A DNA stretch of 64,000 nucleotides from an uncultured Collinsella sp. (GCA_900548365.1 URKM01000002.1:53806-117805), one strand, 5' to 3'. Shown: positions 17,008 to 25,665, numbered from the stretch's first letter. The notes: generated by a model from the sequence alone, not told the origin. Translations and numbers: made by a program.

Positions 17008-17877
17008 ATGGCGCAGCAGCAAACACCGCAAGCCGACCACCAGCCTGCAGAGACCATGACCACCAAGCTCGCGGTCATATTGGGCGAAGACGGCGTGAAG
17101 CGTCTGGACCAAGCCCGCGTAGCGGTCTTTGGCTGCGGCGGCGTGGGCTCCAACTGCATTGAAGCCCTGGCGAGGGGCGGCGTGGGCACCCTCGCCATCG
17201 TCGACAAAGACGTAGTTGCCCCCAGCAACATCAACCGCCAGGCCATCGCATACCACAGCACCATCGGCCGTCGCAAAATCGACGTGACGGAAGAGATGAT
17301 CCACGACATCAACCCGCGCTGCCGCGTGATAGCCCGCCATTCATTTGTGCTCGCGGAAAATATCGAGGAACTCCTGGCGCAGCTGGAACGGGAATGCGGC
17401 GGACCTTTTGACTACATTGTGGACGCCATCGACACCGTCTCGACCAAGCTCGCCATCGCCAAACTCGCCCAAGAGCGAAGTCTGCCGCTCATCAGCTCCA
17501 TGGGGGGCGCCAACAAGTTGCATCCAGAATGCCTGCGCATCGCCGACGTCCATAAGACGGTTAACGACTCGCTCTCGCGCATCATGCGCAAAGAGTGCCG
17601 CAAACGCGGAATCCGCCACCTTAAAGTGCTCTACTCTTGCGAAGAGCCCATGCACCTTAAGGCGCGCGAGGGCGCCGCACGCAGCGAGCGCAGCGATCTG
17701 GGTACGGCATCTTTTATGCCGCCCATCATGGGCCAGATGATCGCGGGCGAGGTCATTCGCCAAATATCCGGCGTGGGCACGCAGTCCGATACCACCGCAG
17801 CACTTGCCATGCATGATGCCGCGCAGCGCGGGGCGCTTGCGGGGCGCAAGGGGTCATCATCCAAGAAGAAGTCGTGA
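17008..17877 (+). CDS. tcdA: tRNA threonylcarbamoyladenosine dehydratase
   Basis: ThiF/HesA/E1-like enzyme that uses ATP to cyclise the t6A37 tRNA modification to ct6A. 289 aa: nucleotide-binding GCGGVGSN near residue 40, IVDKDVVAPSNINRQA (the ATP-contact Arg motif), DAIDTVSTKLAIA, ISSMGGANKLHPECLRI, and the C-terminal TcdA signature GTASFMPPIMGQMIAGEVIR. There is a good RBS (GAGGGGAAGCC) before ATG at 17008. The C-terminus is lysine/serine-rich (SSSKKKS). The stop overlaps the GTG of the tatD gene, indicating translational coupling. Confidence 0.92.
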   Translation: MAQQQTPQADHQPAETMTTKLAVILGEDGVKRLDQARVAVFGCGGVGSNCIEALARGGVGTLAIVDKDVVAPSNINRQAIAYHSTIGRRKIDVTEEMIHDINPRCRVIARHSFVLAENIEELLAQLERECGGPFDYIVDAIDTVSTKLAIAKLAQERSLPLISSMGGANKLHPECLRIADVHKTVNDSLSRIMRKECRKRGIRHLKVLYSCEEPMHLKAREGAARSERSDLGTASFMPPIMGQMIAGEVIRQISGVGTQSDTTAALAMHDAAQRGALAGRKGSSSKKKS

Positions 17878-18644
17878 TCCGCAACATGGAGCATTTGTAT
17901 GACATGCACTGCCACCTTGGTTCCATGCCGAACGCGGACCAGGTAGCGAAACGGGCGGAGCAGCTCGGCCTCGTCCTGCTCAACGTGACGGTTTCCCCTA
18001 CCGATGCCAACGAGTCCGCGCGGCTGAACCACCACGCCAACGTGCGTGCTGCGTGCGGCCTGCATCCCTGGTGGATCGCCAACGGGACCTGCGATGAAGA
18101 GGACGTTGCACGGGCAGCGACCATGTGCGCCGCATCGCGCTTCGTAGGCGAGATCGGTCTCGACTTCAGCGGCGAGCGCATGGCGAGCACACCGCAGCAG
18201 CAAGAAGCATTCGGCCGGATCATCCAATCTTGCGCAGAGCATCCCGTGACGGGACGAGTCATCTCCATCCACGCCGTGCGCGCGGCAAGCGAGGTGCTCG
18301 ACACCCTGCAGCGCTTTGACATGCCGCACAACTCGACATGCATCTTCCACTGGTTCACGGGCACGAGCGACGAACTTGCCCGAGCCCGCGCTTTGGGCTG
18401 CTACTTTTCCGTCAATGCGCGTATGCTCGCCACCAAGCGCGGGCGCGAATACGCACGGCAGATTCCGCTGGGCAAGCTATTGCTTGAAACCGATGCGCCA
18501 AAGGAGTTTGGAGACCCGGGCGACGCGCAGGTCCTTGCCGGCGAGCTAACGCAAACACTCTCTATGTTGGACGATATCCGAAAAGAGCGAAAGGAGCTCT
18601 TAGCCGGCAGCATAGCGCAAACCAGCCAGGAGCTCCTAGGATAA
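17874..18644 (+). CDS. tatD: TatD-family metal-dependent hydrolase/DNase
   Basis: 256-aa TIM-barrel metallohydrolase of the TatD family (3'-5' exonuclease activity in characterised members). Metal ligands: MHCHLG (HxH), VGEIGLDFSG (Glu), ISIHAVRA (His), CIFHWFTGT (His) and LLETDAPKEF (Asp). Slightly diverged from the usual VGEIGLDY and THCH forms, but all ligands are present. The GTG at 17874 overlaps the tcdA stop (GTGA); ATG at 17886 is the alternative start. It forms a two-gene operon with tcdA. Confidence 0.88.
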   Translation: MIRNMEHLYDMHCHLGSMPNADQVAKRAEQLGLVLLNVTVSPTDANESARLNHHANVRAACGLHPWWIANGTCDEEDVARAATMCAASRFVGEIGLDFSGERMASTPQQQEAFGRIIQSCAEHPVTGRVISIHAVRAASEVLDTLQRFDMPHNSTCIFHWFTGTSDELARARALGCYFSVNARMLATKRGREYARQIPLGKLLLETDAPKEFGDPGDAQVLAGELTQTLSMLDDIRKERKELLAGSIAQTSQELLG

Positions 18645-18659
18645 TCACAGCGCGGTGCT

Positions 18660-19120
18660 TTAGGACGAGAACATCTCCCCGATTGCTTTAGCGACCGCGC
18701 GAGCCAGCTTCCTATGCCCTTGGGGGGTCATATGAATATGGTCGATAGGACTGGGCTCGCACACCTTGGACGCATCCAGATATGCGCATCCCTGCTCATC
18801 CGCAACCACGCGATACGGTTCCGCAACTTCATGCGAAACGCGCACCGAATGCTCGCCAAAAGATGAAAGGACCACGTTGCGAGCGCCATCGGCAACTCGT
18901 CCAAACCGCACAGGCCGCCTTCAAAGGGATCTCGATGCACCGTGGTGCGGCCGCAAAGCCCCTCCTCGACAATCCGCCAATCAGGCCCCAGCAGCCCTTG
19001 CAGAACTCCGGGCCAGCGCACATCGACCGGATAGCGAAACCTCGTACCGCTCGCTACACCCTGAGGGTCATATCCAAAGGTGTTGCTGTCGCCAAAGCAC
19101 AGCACCGTTTTGTTAGCCAT
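18660..19120 (-). pseudogene. Broken SGNH/GDSL hydrolase
   Basis: The start is intact: ATG at 19120 with AGGAGGAGC, then VLCFGDSNTFGYDPQG (block I, nucleophile Ser), RYPVDVRWPGVLQGLLG and EEGLCGRTTV (block II). After GLDELP the frame is lost. The C-terminal part continues in another frame (18660 to about 18910) with RVSHEVAEPYRV ... YLDASKV ... IDHIHMTPQGHRKLA, which carries the catalytic Asp/His block. The middle of the family, including the GTND motif and roughly 80-100 residues, is missing. So there is both an internal deletion and a frameshift; an active enzyme is not expected. Confidence 0.75.
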
Positions 19121-19207
19121 AAGCTCCTCCTCGCAACAGGGATCAGCGCATGAATGAAACCGCAACACGCCGCCAATGGTACCGCGACGGAACAGGCGCG
19201 CATAAGC

Positions 19208-19237
19208 AAAATGCCCGACCACGCAACGCGGTCGGGC
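19208..19237 (-). terminator. Terminator of the frl-like operon
   Basis: Stem GCCCGACC / GGTCGGGC (8 bp, 9-nt loop), followed on the minus strand by ATTTTGC, just after the kinase stop. Confidence 0.75.
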
Positions 19238-19249
19238 TCGACGAGCAAC

Positions 19250-20122
19250 CTAGTCCTCGTATGCCAGCGGGTGGCCCCAGCTGCCCTCGATCTTGCAGGT
19301 CTCGGCCGCAAAGCCGGCTGCGAAGTCCAGGCTCTCGCGAATCGCGTCCGCGCCGCCCTCGCCCGCCTTCCGCTTTGAGAGGTAGGTAACCAAGAACGCC
19401 GTCAACAGCGAGTCGCCAGCCGCCATGGCATCCTTGAGGTCCTCGGGCGCGACGGGCTTGATGCCCTGCTCGTAGAAGCTTTCTCCATCGTATGCAACGG
19501 AGCCCTTGCTGCCGCGCGATGCGCATACGATCTGGGGACCCAAAGCCTTCACCCATTCGAGCTTCGACTTGATATCCTCCAGGGACGCATCACCCATCGA
19601 CATAAAGGCATAGGTCACAAACGGCGCAATCTGCTCGAAGTATTCATCGGTCGAGTCATCAGAGAAATCGAAGCTGATAGGCACGCCGGCAGCTTTGATC
19701 TTGGGCAGCTCTCGCTCGGTGAAGCAGTAATTACCGCTGTGCACCAGATCAAAGCCGCGAACGTATTCGGCGGCGAAACGGTCGATCACGTAACGCATAT
19801 CACCGCGGATACCGCCCTCATTAGACCCAAGGAAGATACGGTCGCCGGTCTCGTCCACGGTCACGCGCGCGGCGCCGTTGACGCCCAAAACCTGCTGGCA
19901 ACGCAAAAGCTCAATGCCCTCGTCCTCAAGCGAAGCGATAACGTGCTCCGCTTCGGCATCGGAGCCGAAGATGCCCATGTAGGCGCTGCGCTCGACGCCC
20001 AGCTTCTTGGCGAAGACAGCGAAGTTCACCGCGTTGCCGCCGGGATACATGGTTTTGATGTGCTCGTATTTGTCTACGACATTATCTCCGAAACCAAGCA
20101 CGCTAATGGGGAATGTTGCCAT
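19250..20122 (-). CDS. frlD: PfkB-family kinase, fructoselysine 6-kinase-like
   Basis: 290-aa ribokinase-family kinase expected to phosphorylate fructoselysine (or a related Amadori product) at C6. Features: GFGDNVVDKYEHIKTMYPGGNAVN (N-terminal substrate motif as in FrlD), GSNEGGIRGD, ISFDFSDDSTDEYF (matches the FrlD AFDFSDKW region), CASRGSKGS and the catalytic AAGDSLLTAFL. ATG at 20122 has GGAGC. Last in a minus-strand operon with the SIS-domain deglycase and the carrier. Assignment is by motif resemblance to FrlD plus the FrlB-like neighbour; glucoselysine or another glycated amine remains possible. Confidence 0.8.
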   Translation of the reverse strand: MATFPISVLGFGDNVVDKYEHIKTMYPGGNAVNFAVFAKKLGVERSAYMGIFGSDAEAEHVIASLEDEGIELLRCQQVLGVNGAARVTVDETGDRIFLGSNEGGIRGDMRYVIDRFAAEYVRGFDLVHSGNYCFTERELPKIKAAGVPISFDFSDDSTDEYFEQIAPFVTYAFMSMGDASLEDIKSKLEWVKALGPQIVCASRGSKGSVAYDGESFYEQGIKPVAPEDLKDAMAAGDSLLTAFLVTYLSKRKAGEGGADAIRESLDFAAGFAAETCKIEGSWGHPLAYED

Positions 20123-20234
20123 GGCTAGCTCCAATCAAATACGTTTCCGCGCCGCGGCGAGCAACAGGGGCGCTGAAAGACCACGTGGTAGACCCGCGCC
20201 CCGCCACCGCATCAGCGACCGTCGCTATAAGGGT

Positions 20235-21203
20235 TTAGTACTTTTCGATACCCATGTAGCGGCGGACGTCCGGATGATGGTCGAAAACCTTACCGCGAGC
20301 GGAGCGCAGCTCGCAGTTCATAGCATAGAACAGGATGGGGTCAAGGTAGGCGCGGACGCTGCCCGCGATCCGGTCCATGCCGTACTCCATGGCATCGAGC
20401 ACCATGAGGGTGTCGGTATGGGTCTCAAGGAACGCCAGCGCGCGCTCGTCCATAGCGCGGCACTCGCTGGAGGACATCTGCAGGAAGTAGAACACGCCGG
20501 GCTCGGTGACCTCGAAGGGGCCATGGAAGTACTCGCCGGAATGGATATAGGCGCAGCTCTGCCACTGCATCTCCATCAGCGAGCAGATGGCGAATCCGTA
20601 GGTCTGGCTGAAAACGGGACCGGAGCCCAGGATGTAGAGGAACTTGTGATCCCGGCAGAGCGCGGCGAAGCGGTCGCACAGCTCGGCGTTGACCTTCTCG
20701 CGAGCAGCGGGCAGGATCTGATCCATCTTGGCGATGCCGGCGTACATGTCCGCCAGATCCGCGTAGCCCTCCTGCTGGTCGAGGACCTCCGCCGCAAGGG
20801 CCAGGGAGATGCCGGCGGGAACCTCGGCCTGGGGTACACCCTCGCCCCACGGATAGACCCAGCACGTCCACTCGCCGTTATCGATGCCGGATCCGGCGTT
20901 GTCGGTCTGGGCGATAACGGTGGCGCCGGCGGCCTTGGCGATGGTGCATGCATCGATCACCTCGGGCGTGTTGCCGGAGTGGCTGCAAGCGATAACCAGG
21001 GACTTCTCGCCCAGACGCTTGGGGCGCATGATATCGAACTCGCGAGCGGTATAGGCCTCGCTGGTGAAGGTGGTCGCCTCGCGCTTCAGCAGCTCGTGGG
21101 CGGGCAGCAGGTCGATGAGGGAACCGCCGCAGGCAACCCAGAAGACGCTATCGAACCCGCCCTTCTCGGCGATGGCATCGGCGATGAGATCGTGTGCGTT
21201 CAT
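20235..21203 (-). CDS. frlB: SIS-domain fructoselysine-6-phosphate deglycase-like
   Basis: 322 aa, two SIS subdomains (about residues 15-150 and 170-310), related to the isomerase half of GlmS. Expected reaction: fructoselysine-6-phosphate to lysine plus glucose-6-phosphate. Key segments: FWVACGGSLIDL, SLVIACSHSGNTPEVID (sugar-phosphate loop), LGSGPVFSQTYGFAICSLME, HSGEYFHGPFEVTEPGVF (FrlB-like catalytic Glu/His region) and the C-terminal HHPDVRRYMGIEKY, which parallels E. coli FrlB. ATG at 21203 with AAGGAAG; the longer upstream frame runs through the tandem repeat and is rejected. Other members of this deglycase group act on glucoselysine or similar compounds. Confidence 0.82.
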   Translation of the reverse strand: MNAHDLIADAIAEKGGFDSVFWVACGGSLIDLLPAHELLKREATTFTSEAYTAREFDIMRPKRLGEKSLVIACSHSGNTPEVIDACTIAKAAGATVIAQTDNAGSGIDNGEWTCWVYPWGEGVPQAEVPAGISLALAAEVLDQQEGYADLADMYAGIAKMDQILPAAREKVNAELCDRFAALCRDHKFLYILGSGPVFSQTYGFAICSLMEMQWQSCAYIHSGEYFHGPFEVTEPGVFYFLQMSSSECRAMDERALAFLETHTDTLMVLDAMEYGMDRIAGSVRAYLDPILFYAMNCELRSARGKVFDHHPDVRRYMGIEKY

Positions 21204-21218
21204 TGTTGTGCTTCCTTT

Positions 21219-21278
21219 CTGTACGGCGGACGATGCCGCCAAGGTTTACTGTACGGCGGACGATGCCGCCAAGGTTTA
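21219..21278. repeat. Tandem 30-bp duplication in the frlB leader
   Basis: Two exact, adjacent copies (21219-21248 and 21249-21278) beginning CTGTACGGCGGACGATGCCG. Each copy contains a GGCGG-N6-CCGCC hairpin. They lie just upstream of the frlB RBS, between the carrier and deglycase genes. Confidence 0.95.
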
Positions 21279-21358
21279 CCGATATGTCGCAGCGTCGGGC
21301 ATTTTTGCTAGACGCGGGTGCTCATGGTGTTGGTCGATGGTCATGTACGAAGTACCTC

Positions 21359-22822
21359 CTACACCGGCAGTAGACCGGAGATCATGGTCGCAACCAAGCC
21401 GAACAGAACCATGAAGATGAAGAACTTCCAAATGGTCTTCCACCACTGGCCAAAGGAAATCTTTGCGACCGCAAGGCCCGCTACGGTCATTCCGGCGACG
21501 GGGCTGATGGTGTTGATAGTCTGGTTTGCGAATTGCAGCGCGGTGACGGCGGCCTCGGGGTTGAGACCCATGAGCTCGGTCAGAGGACCCATGACGGGCA
21601 TGGTGAGCGCGGCAAGACCCGAGCTGGACGGAACCAGCAGGGAGAGCAGGCCCAAGACGATATACATGAACGTGGTGTAGATGAAGGACGGAGCGCCCGC
21701 CAGAAGACCAGCAAGCCAGTTGAGGATGGAGTCGATGATCATGCCGCCCTCGGCGACGACAAGGATACCGCGAGCGATACCGATGATGCAGGCAGCGTAA
21801 GCGAAGTCGGCGATGCCGCGGACAAACTCCTCGGCGATGGTCTTCTCGTCCAAACCGCCAAGAATGCCGGCGAGCAGGCCCATTGCCAAAAAGACCATGG
21901 AGATCTCATTCATGTACCAGCCCTGGGTGACAAGACCCCAAACGATGATGCCCATGCCAACAGCGAAGTCTATAAGGACCAGCTTGTGACGGAGGGTGAA
22001 CTCCTCCTCGACGGAAGCATCGGCGACCGAGAACTCGATGCGCTTCTGCTTATCGTCCTCATACGTTATCGAGGACTTGGGATCGAGCTTAACGCGGCGC
22101 GCGTAGCGCATGGCCCAGGCAATGCCCACGGCGGTAAAGATAACCCACAAAACGGCGCGGAACCACAGCTGGGGATTGCCCTCGATGCCGATGACGCCCT
22201 GCGCGATCAGAACGTTGAAGGGGTCGATGGTGGATGCGCAGTAGCCGAGGTTGGGACCGAGGAAGCAGATGATGAACGCGGTCATGGAATCATAGCCTAT
22301 GCTCAGCATGATGGGGATGAAGATCGCGTAAAACGGCAGGGCCTCCTCGGACATGCCGAACGTAGAACCGCAGATCGAGAGCAAGACCATGGAGATGGGG
22401 ATGATCAAGATGTCCTTGTTCTTCAGCTTCTTGATAACGCGGCTCATACCGGCGTTCAGCGCATTGGTCTTGGTGACGATAGCAAACGAGCCGCCGATAA
22501 GAAGAACGAATGCAACGACATCTGCCGCGGCCTGGATGCCCTTCGTAGGAGCCTGCAGGACCGCATCGATTCCCTGGCGAAGGTCGACGGTCTCCCCCGT
22601 CTCCGGATCGGTATAGACCTTGTCAACTTCCTGATACGTGCCGGCTACGGCCACTTCTCGCTCGCCCGCAGCCGTCTGGATGGTCTCCCGGTCAAACTGA
22701 CCCGATGGAACAAGCCATGTGAGCACCGCGAAGAAGATGATCAGCATGAACGCGATGGTGTACACATGGGGAAGCTGAAAGCGAAATCTACGCTTGGGCT
22801 TCTCCTTGGTAGCGTCTGACAT
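21359..22822 (-). CDS. YfcC/DcuC-family membrane carrier
   Basis: 487-aa inner-membrane carrier of the C4-dicarboxylate anaerobic carrier-like family (PF03606; YfcC/ArgD-type relatives carry amino acids or dicarboxylates). After a basic N-terminus the first helix is VYTIAFMLIIFFAVLTWLVP; FGMSEEALPFYAIF and the C-terminal LVPSSSGLAALTMPVMGPL with LQFANQTINTISPVAG are family-typical re-entrant motifs. First gene of the operon with frlB and frlD and preceded by a strong promoter, so its likely cargo is the glycated amino acid (inference). Known fructoselysine systems elsewhere use APC, ABC or PTS carriers, so this partner is unusual. Confidence 0.85.
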   Translation of the reverse strand: MSDATKEKPKRRFRFQLPHVYTIAFMLIIFFAVLTWLVPSGQFDRETIQTAAGEREVAVAGTYQEVDKVYTDPETGETVDLRQGIDAVLQAPTKGIQAAADVVAFVLLIGGSFAIVTKTNALNAGMSRVIKKLKNKDILIIPISMVLLSICGSTFGMSEEALPFYAIFIPIMLSIGYDSMTAFIICFLGPNLGYCASTIDPFNVLIAQGVIGIEGNPQLWFRAVLWVIFTAVGIAWAMRYARRVKLDPKSSITYEDDKQKRIEFSVADASVEEEFTLRHKLVLIDFAVGMGIIVWGLVTQGWYMNEISMVFLAMGLLAGILGGLDEKTIAEEFVRGIADFAYAACIIGIARGILVVAEGGMIIDSILNWLAGLLAGAPSFIYTTFMYIVLGLLSLLVPSSSGLAALTMPVMGPLTELMGLNPEAAVTALQFANQTINTISPVAGMTVAGLAVAKISFGQWWKTIWKFFIFMVLFGLVATMISGLLPV

Positions 22823-22885
22823 TCCTGTACCTCCCGTGCAATTAATGATGCCTGCCCAATAGCAGCTATCGATAGCAGACGTCTT

Positions 22886-22962
22886 AGGTTGTTCTATGTA
22901 TAACCTGCAAGATGGTATACAGTCAAGTAAATTATAGAGTTGTCCTAGGATGTTCTATATAC
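22886..22962 (-). promoter_or_regulatory. Promoter and candidate GntR operators for the frl-like operon
   Basis: On the minus strand, -35 TTGACT (22921-22926) and -10 TATACA (22897-22902) are 18 bp apart, upstream of the carrier gene. A symmetric sequence with arms AGGTT/AACCT (22886-22906) covers the -10 and contains GTTCTATGTATAAC; a second copy of the word, GTTCTATATAC, is at 22952-22962 upstream of the -35. Placement on both sides of the promoter suggests binding by the adjacent GntR protein. Confidence 0.6.
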
Positions 22963-22999
22963 GGTCGCTATCGACCCGCAAGCGAAGCTCGTGAATTCC

Positions 23000-23734
23000 C
23001 TAGATGTCGAAACTGTAGCGCGAGCCCACGTAGAACTGCCTTCCATAACAGAAATGCGCGCCCCGGGCATCCAAGAACCCCACGCTCATATAGAACAGCG
23101 GTTCCCCCACCGGCACCTCGAGCTCGCGCGCCTCGTTGATACCCGCGCGCGCAATCTCGAGGCGACAGGGGTCGGACGCCACGGGATACTTGCCCGCGCG
23201 CTCCCCCACCACCTCGAAGATGGAGCAATCGGAAAGGTCGAGGTCGTTGAGGAACTCGAAACCGTCCACGGGGTAGTAGTTGTTCTCGAACAAGACGGGC
23301 ACACCGTCCGCGGTGCGAACGCGCGATACCAACAAGAGGTCCGTCCCCTCGTCCACGCCGAAGAACGATGCCAACTCGTCGTCCGCCGGCACCGCCTTGC
23401 GCGCCACCACGCGCGCGCCGGCGCGCATGCCGTTCGCAGCGCACGCTTGGGTAAAGCTCTGGACGTCATCCTTTTGGTGCACCTTGCGAATCATCTTGGT
23501 GGCGGTCACAAAGGTGCCGCGCCCCTGCCTCTTGGTGAGGTAGCCCTCGCCAGCCAGCTCCTCGATAGCGCGACGGACCGTAACCCTGCCCACGCCATAC
23601 ATCTTGGACAGCTCGAACTCGGTGGGGATCTGCGAGTCGATGGGATATGTTCCGTGCTCGATATCGCTTTTAATCAAATCGAGCACCTGCTGGTACAACG
23701 GGGCAGAAGAACCCCCATCCAATTGCGCGCCCAT
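23000..23734 (-). CDS. GntR/UTRA-family transcriptional regulator
   Basis: 244-aa repressor-type protein. The N-terminal winged helix (residues about 5-75) contains APLYQQVLDLIKSDIEHGTYP, QIPTEFELSKMYGVGRVTVR and GEGYLTKRQGRGTFV; the C-terminal UTRA ligand domain (about 95-240) ends with YGRQFYVGSRYSFDI. Several in-frame upstream ATGs exist (23758, 23764, 23782); I chose 23734 (MGAQLDGGSSAPLYQQ) because GAAGGGGA precedes it and the domain begins there, but the start is uncertain. It lies directly upstream of the carrier-frlB-frlD operon on the same strand and is its probable FrlR-like regulator, sensing a sugar-phosphate intermediate. Confidence 0.85.
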   Translation of the reverse strand: MGAQLDGGSSAPLYQQVLDLIKSDIEHGTYPIDSQIPTEFELSKMYGVGRVTVRRAIEELAGEGYLTKRQGRGTFVTATKMIRKVHQKDDVQSFTQACAANGMRAGARVVARKAVPADDELASFFGVDEGTDLLLVSRVRTADGVPVLFENNYYPVDGFEFLNDLDLSDCSIFEVVGERAGKYPVASDPCRLEIARAGINEARELEVPVGEPLFYMSVGFLDARGAHFCYGRQFYVGSRYSFDI

Positions 23735-23882
23735 TAGAAAACGCAGTCCCCTTCTCATCGGCATGGATACCGTATCGTCCATCTTACCGCACTCGCCGCA
23801 AAACGGCCGGGCGCATGCGCGCCGCACGCGGACGCGAAGACGGGATACCCGGTCACCATCGCCCCGCATGGCCGCAGCGCTG

Positions 23883-23915
23883 AAAAAGCCCTTGCTCCGC
23901 AGCCGGAGCAAGGGC
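23883..23915 (-). terminator. Terminator of the HAD phosphatase gene
   Basis: Perfect 12-bp stem GCCCTTGCTCCG / CGGAGCAAGGGC with a 4-nt loop, followed on the minus strand by TTTTTCAGC. Confidence 0.9.
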
Positions 23916-23957
23916 GATGCACTACCCGTCGTGTACCCGCGCATGCGGATGCACGGA

Positions 23958-24626
23958 TCAGCCGATGTTCAGGATATCCGGAATCTGGTCGATGATGGCG
24001 TCCGCCCTATCCTGCGAGAATCCGAAGCGCTCCTCGCGCTTTGCGAACACCGTGAGGCCCGCCGCCTTGCCCGCGGCGATGCCGGGCACGGAATCCTCGA
24101 TGCAGCAGCACTCAGACGCATCGAGCCCGAGCTTCTCGATGGCATAGAGATAGATGGCGGGGTTGGGCTTGCTTTCATAGAAGTCCTTTCCGCTTACGAT
24201 CAGCTCGAACCTATCAGACAGGTCGCACGCCTCGAGGACGGCCAGGATGCTCTCCATAGGCGAGGACGAGGCCAGCGCGACGCGAACGCCGCGCGAGCGC
24301 AATTCATCGATGGTCTCGGCGACGCCGGGGTTCAGAATCGCCGTGTAGTCGCAGGGGCGCAGCGCCGACCAGGTCCTGAACGTCATCTCCGCCGCCTCCG
24401 GGGTGAGCTCGCGGCCCGCGCGGGACCACCAGTCGGCAAGCACGCGCTGAAAGGTTTGGTGGGACTGCCCCACCAATTCGAGAATCTCGCGATCAGAGAC
24501 ATCAAGTCCCATCTCAGCCACGAATGCGCGCTCCTCGCGCTGGTAAAACGCCTCGGTGTCGACGATCACGCCGTCCATATCAAAGATTACAGCCTTATAG
24601 GGAAACGTCTTGTCAGCCATCGCCAT
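23958..24626 (-). CDS. HAD-IA family hydrolase (beta-phosphoglucomutase-like)
   Basis: 222 aa. Motif I VIFDMDGVIVDTE (nucleophile Asp), an alpha-helical cap over about residues 20-90, motif II VALASSSPMES, motif III Lys in VSGKDFYESKPNP, and motif IV CCIEDSVPGIAAGKAAG. This subset includes sugar phosphatases and beta-phosphoglucomutases. Start codons at 24626 and 24620 both follow GGAGG. Lies downstream of the Cof-type gene on the same strand and upstream of the GntR regulator; a role in clearing sugar phosphates from the neighbouring pathway is possible but not shown. Confidence 0.85.
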   Translation of the reverse strand: MAMADKTFPYKAVIFDMDGVIVDTEAFYQREERAFVAEMGLDVSDREILELVGQSHQTFQRVLADWWSRAGRELTPEAAEMTFRTWSALRPCDYTAILNPGVAETIDELRSRGVRVALASSSPMESILAVLEACDLSDRFELIVSGKDFYESKPNPAIYLYAIEKLGLDASECCCIEDSVPGIAAGKAAGLTVFAKREERFGFSQDRADAIIDQIPDILNIG

Positions 24627-24659
24627 CCATCCTCCGTATTCGTCAAACAGGTATCGCCG

Positions 24660-25496
24660 CTATGCCAGGAGCTCTTCGAGAGCGTCCGCGATACCGTCTT
24701 CGTTGTTGGTGCCGCAAACCAGATCCGCCACGCTCTTGAGCTCATCGATGGCGTTGCCCATGGCGACGCCCACGCCGGCGAGCTCGATCATGGCTCGATC
24801 GTTCTGGCCGTCGCCGAACGCCGCCATCTCCCCGGGATCGATACCGCAGCGCGGCAAGGCGAACGAGAGCGCACGGCCCTTGTCGATACCCTGGTCGGTG
24901 AACTCAAAATACCACTCGGCCGTGAACATGCAGCTCAGGCGATCGCTAAAGGGAGCCGACATCTCCCGGTAGTGCTCCTGCAGATACTCGCCCGTACCGG
25001 CAGTGAGGATCTTGTTCTGGGGGACCGTACACCATTCCGCCAGGTCGCGCACCTCATGCAGACGCAGATCGCAGGCATCGCGCTCGTACTTGATGATGTT
25101 CTTGGGCGCGCCGCCGCTGTAGACGGTGCAGTTGTACGCATCCTCGATGTAGAGTCGGTCGCCGTCCACCAGCATGGGGATGACGTCGAACTTCTTCATA
25201 TGGACCAGGACCTCGCGAGCAAGCTCGACGGAGATCGCCTGATCATAGAGAACCTCGCCCGTACCGGCATCGCGAACCTGCGCGCCGTTGAACGCGACCA
25301 GCAAACCATTGTGACGGTCGAGCTCGAGCTCGTGCGCAAGCGCGCGCAGGCCGTGCACGGGGCGACCGGAAGAGAGGATGAGCTTGATGCCCGCTTCCTG
25401 CGCGTCCATCAGCGCCCGCTTGGTGCGCGGCGTGATGACCTTTTGATCGTTCGTGAGCGTTCCATCAATATCGAGCGCGATCGCGCGAATAGCCAT
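24660..25496 (-). CDS. Cof-type HAD-IIB hydrolase
   Basis: 278-aa cytosolic phosphatase of the Cof/YidA group, often active on sugar phosphates or flavin-type substrates. Motif I IRAIALDIDGTLTNDQKVI, motif II LILSSGRP, a C2-type cap (about residues 85-190), Lys in the TDQGIDKGRAL segment, and motif IV MAAFGDGQNDRAMIE followed by GVAMGNAIDELKSVAD. ATG at 25496 with AGAAGGGAAGC. 33 bp separate it from the next HAD gene downstream, so the two are probably cotranscribed. Confidence 0.88.
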   Translation of the reverse strand: MAIRAIALDIDGTLTNDQKVITPRTKRALMDAQEAGIKLILSSGRPVHGLRALAHELELDRHNGLLVAFNGAQVRDAGTGEVLYDQAISVELAREVLVHMKKFDVIPMLVDGDRLYIEDAYNCTVYSGGAPKNIIKYERDACDLRLHEVRDLAEWCTVPQNKILTAGTGEYLQEHYREMSAPFSDRLSCMFTAEWYFEFTDQGIDKGRALSFALPRCGIDPGEMAAFGDGQNDRAMIELAGVGVAMGNAIDELKSVADLVCGTNNEDGIADALEELLA

Positions 25497-25629
25497 AGAT
25501 GCTTCCCTTCTCCCCCATTTGACGCTTCAACAGCGTTCACGGCTGCCATTATATGGGACGAGAAGCCCCCGTGCACGGACAGACGCGCAACCTGGAACCA
25601 AATCCAGCATCCCGATAGGACCCACGATA

Positions 25630-25665
25630 AAAGAGGACGCCGCCCCGATGAGACGGGCGGCGTCC
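25630..25665 (-). terminator. Terminator of pgi
   Basis: Perfect 11-bp stem GGACGCCGCCC / GGGCGGCGTCC with a 9-nt loop; minus-strand continuation TCTTTTATC. Confidence 0.85.
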
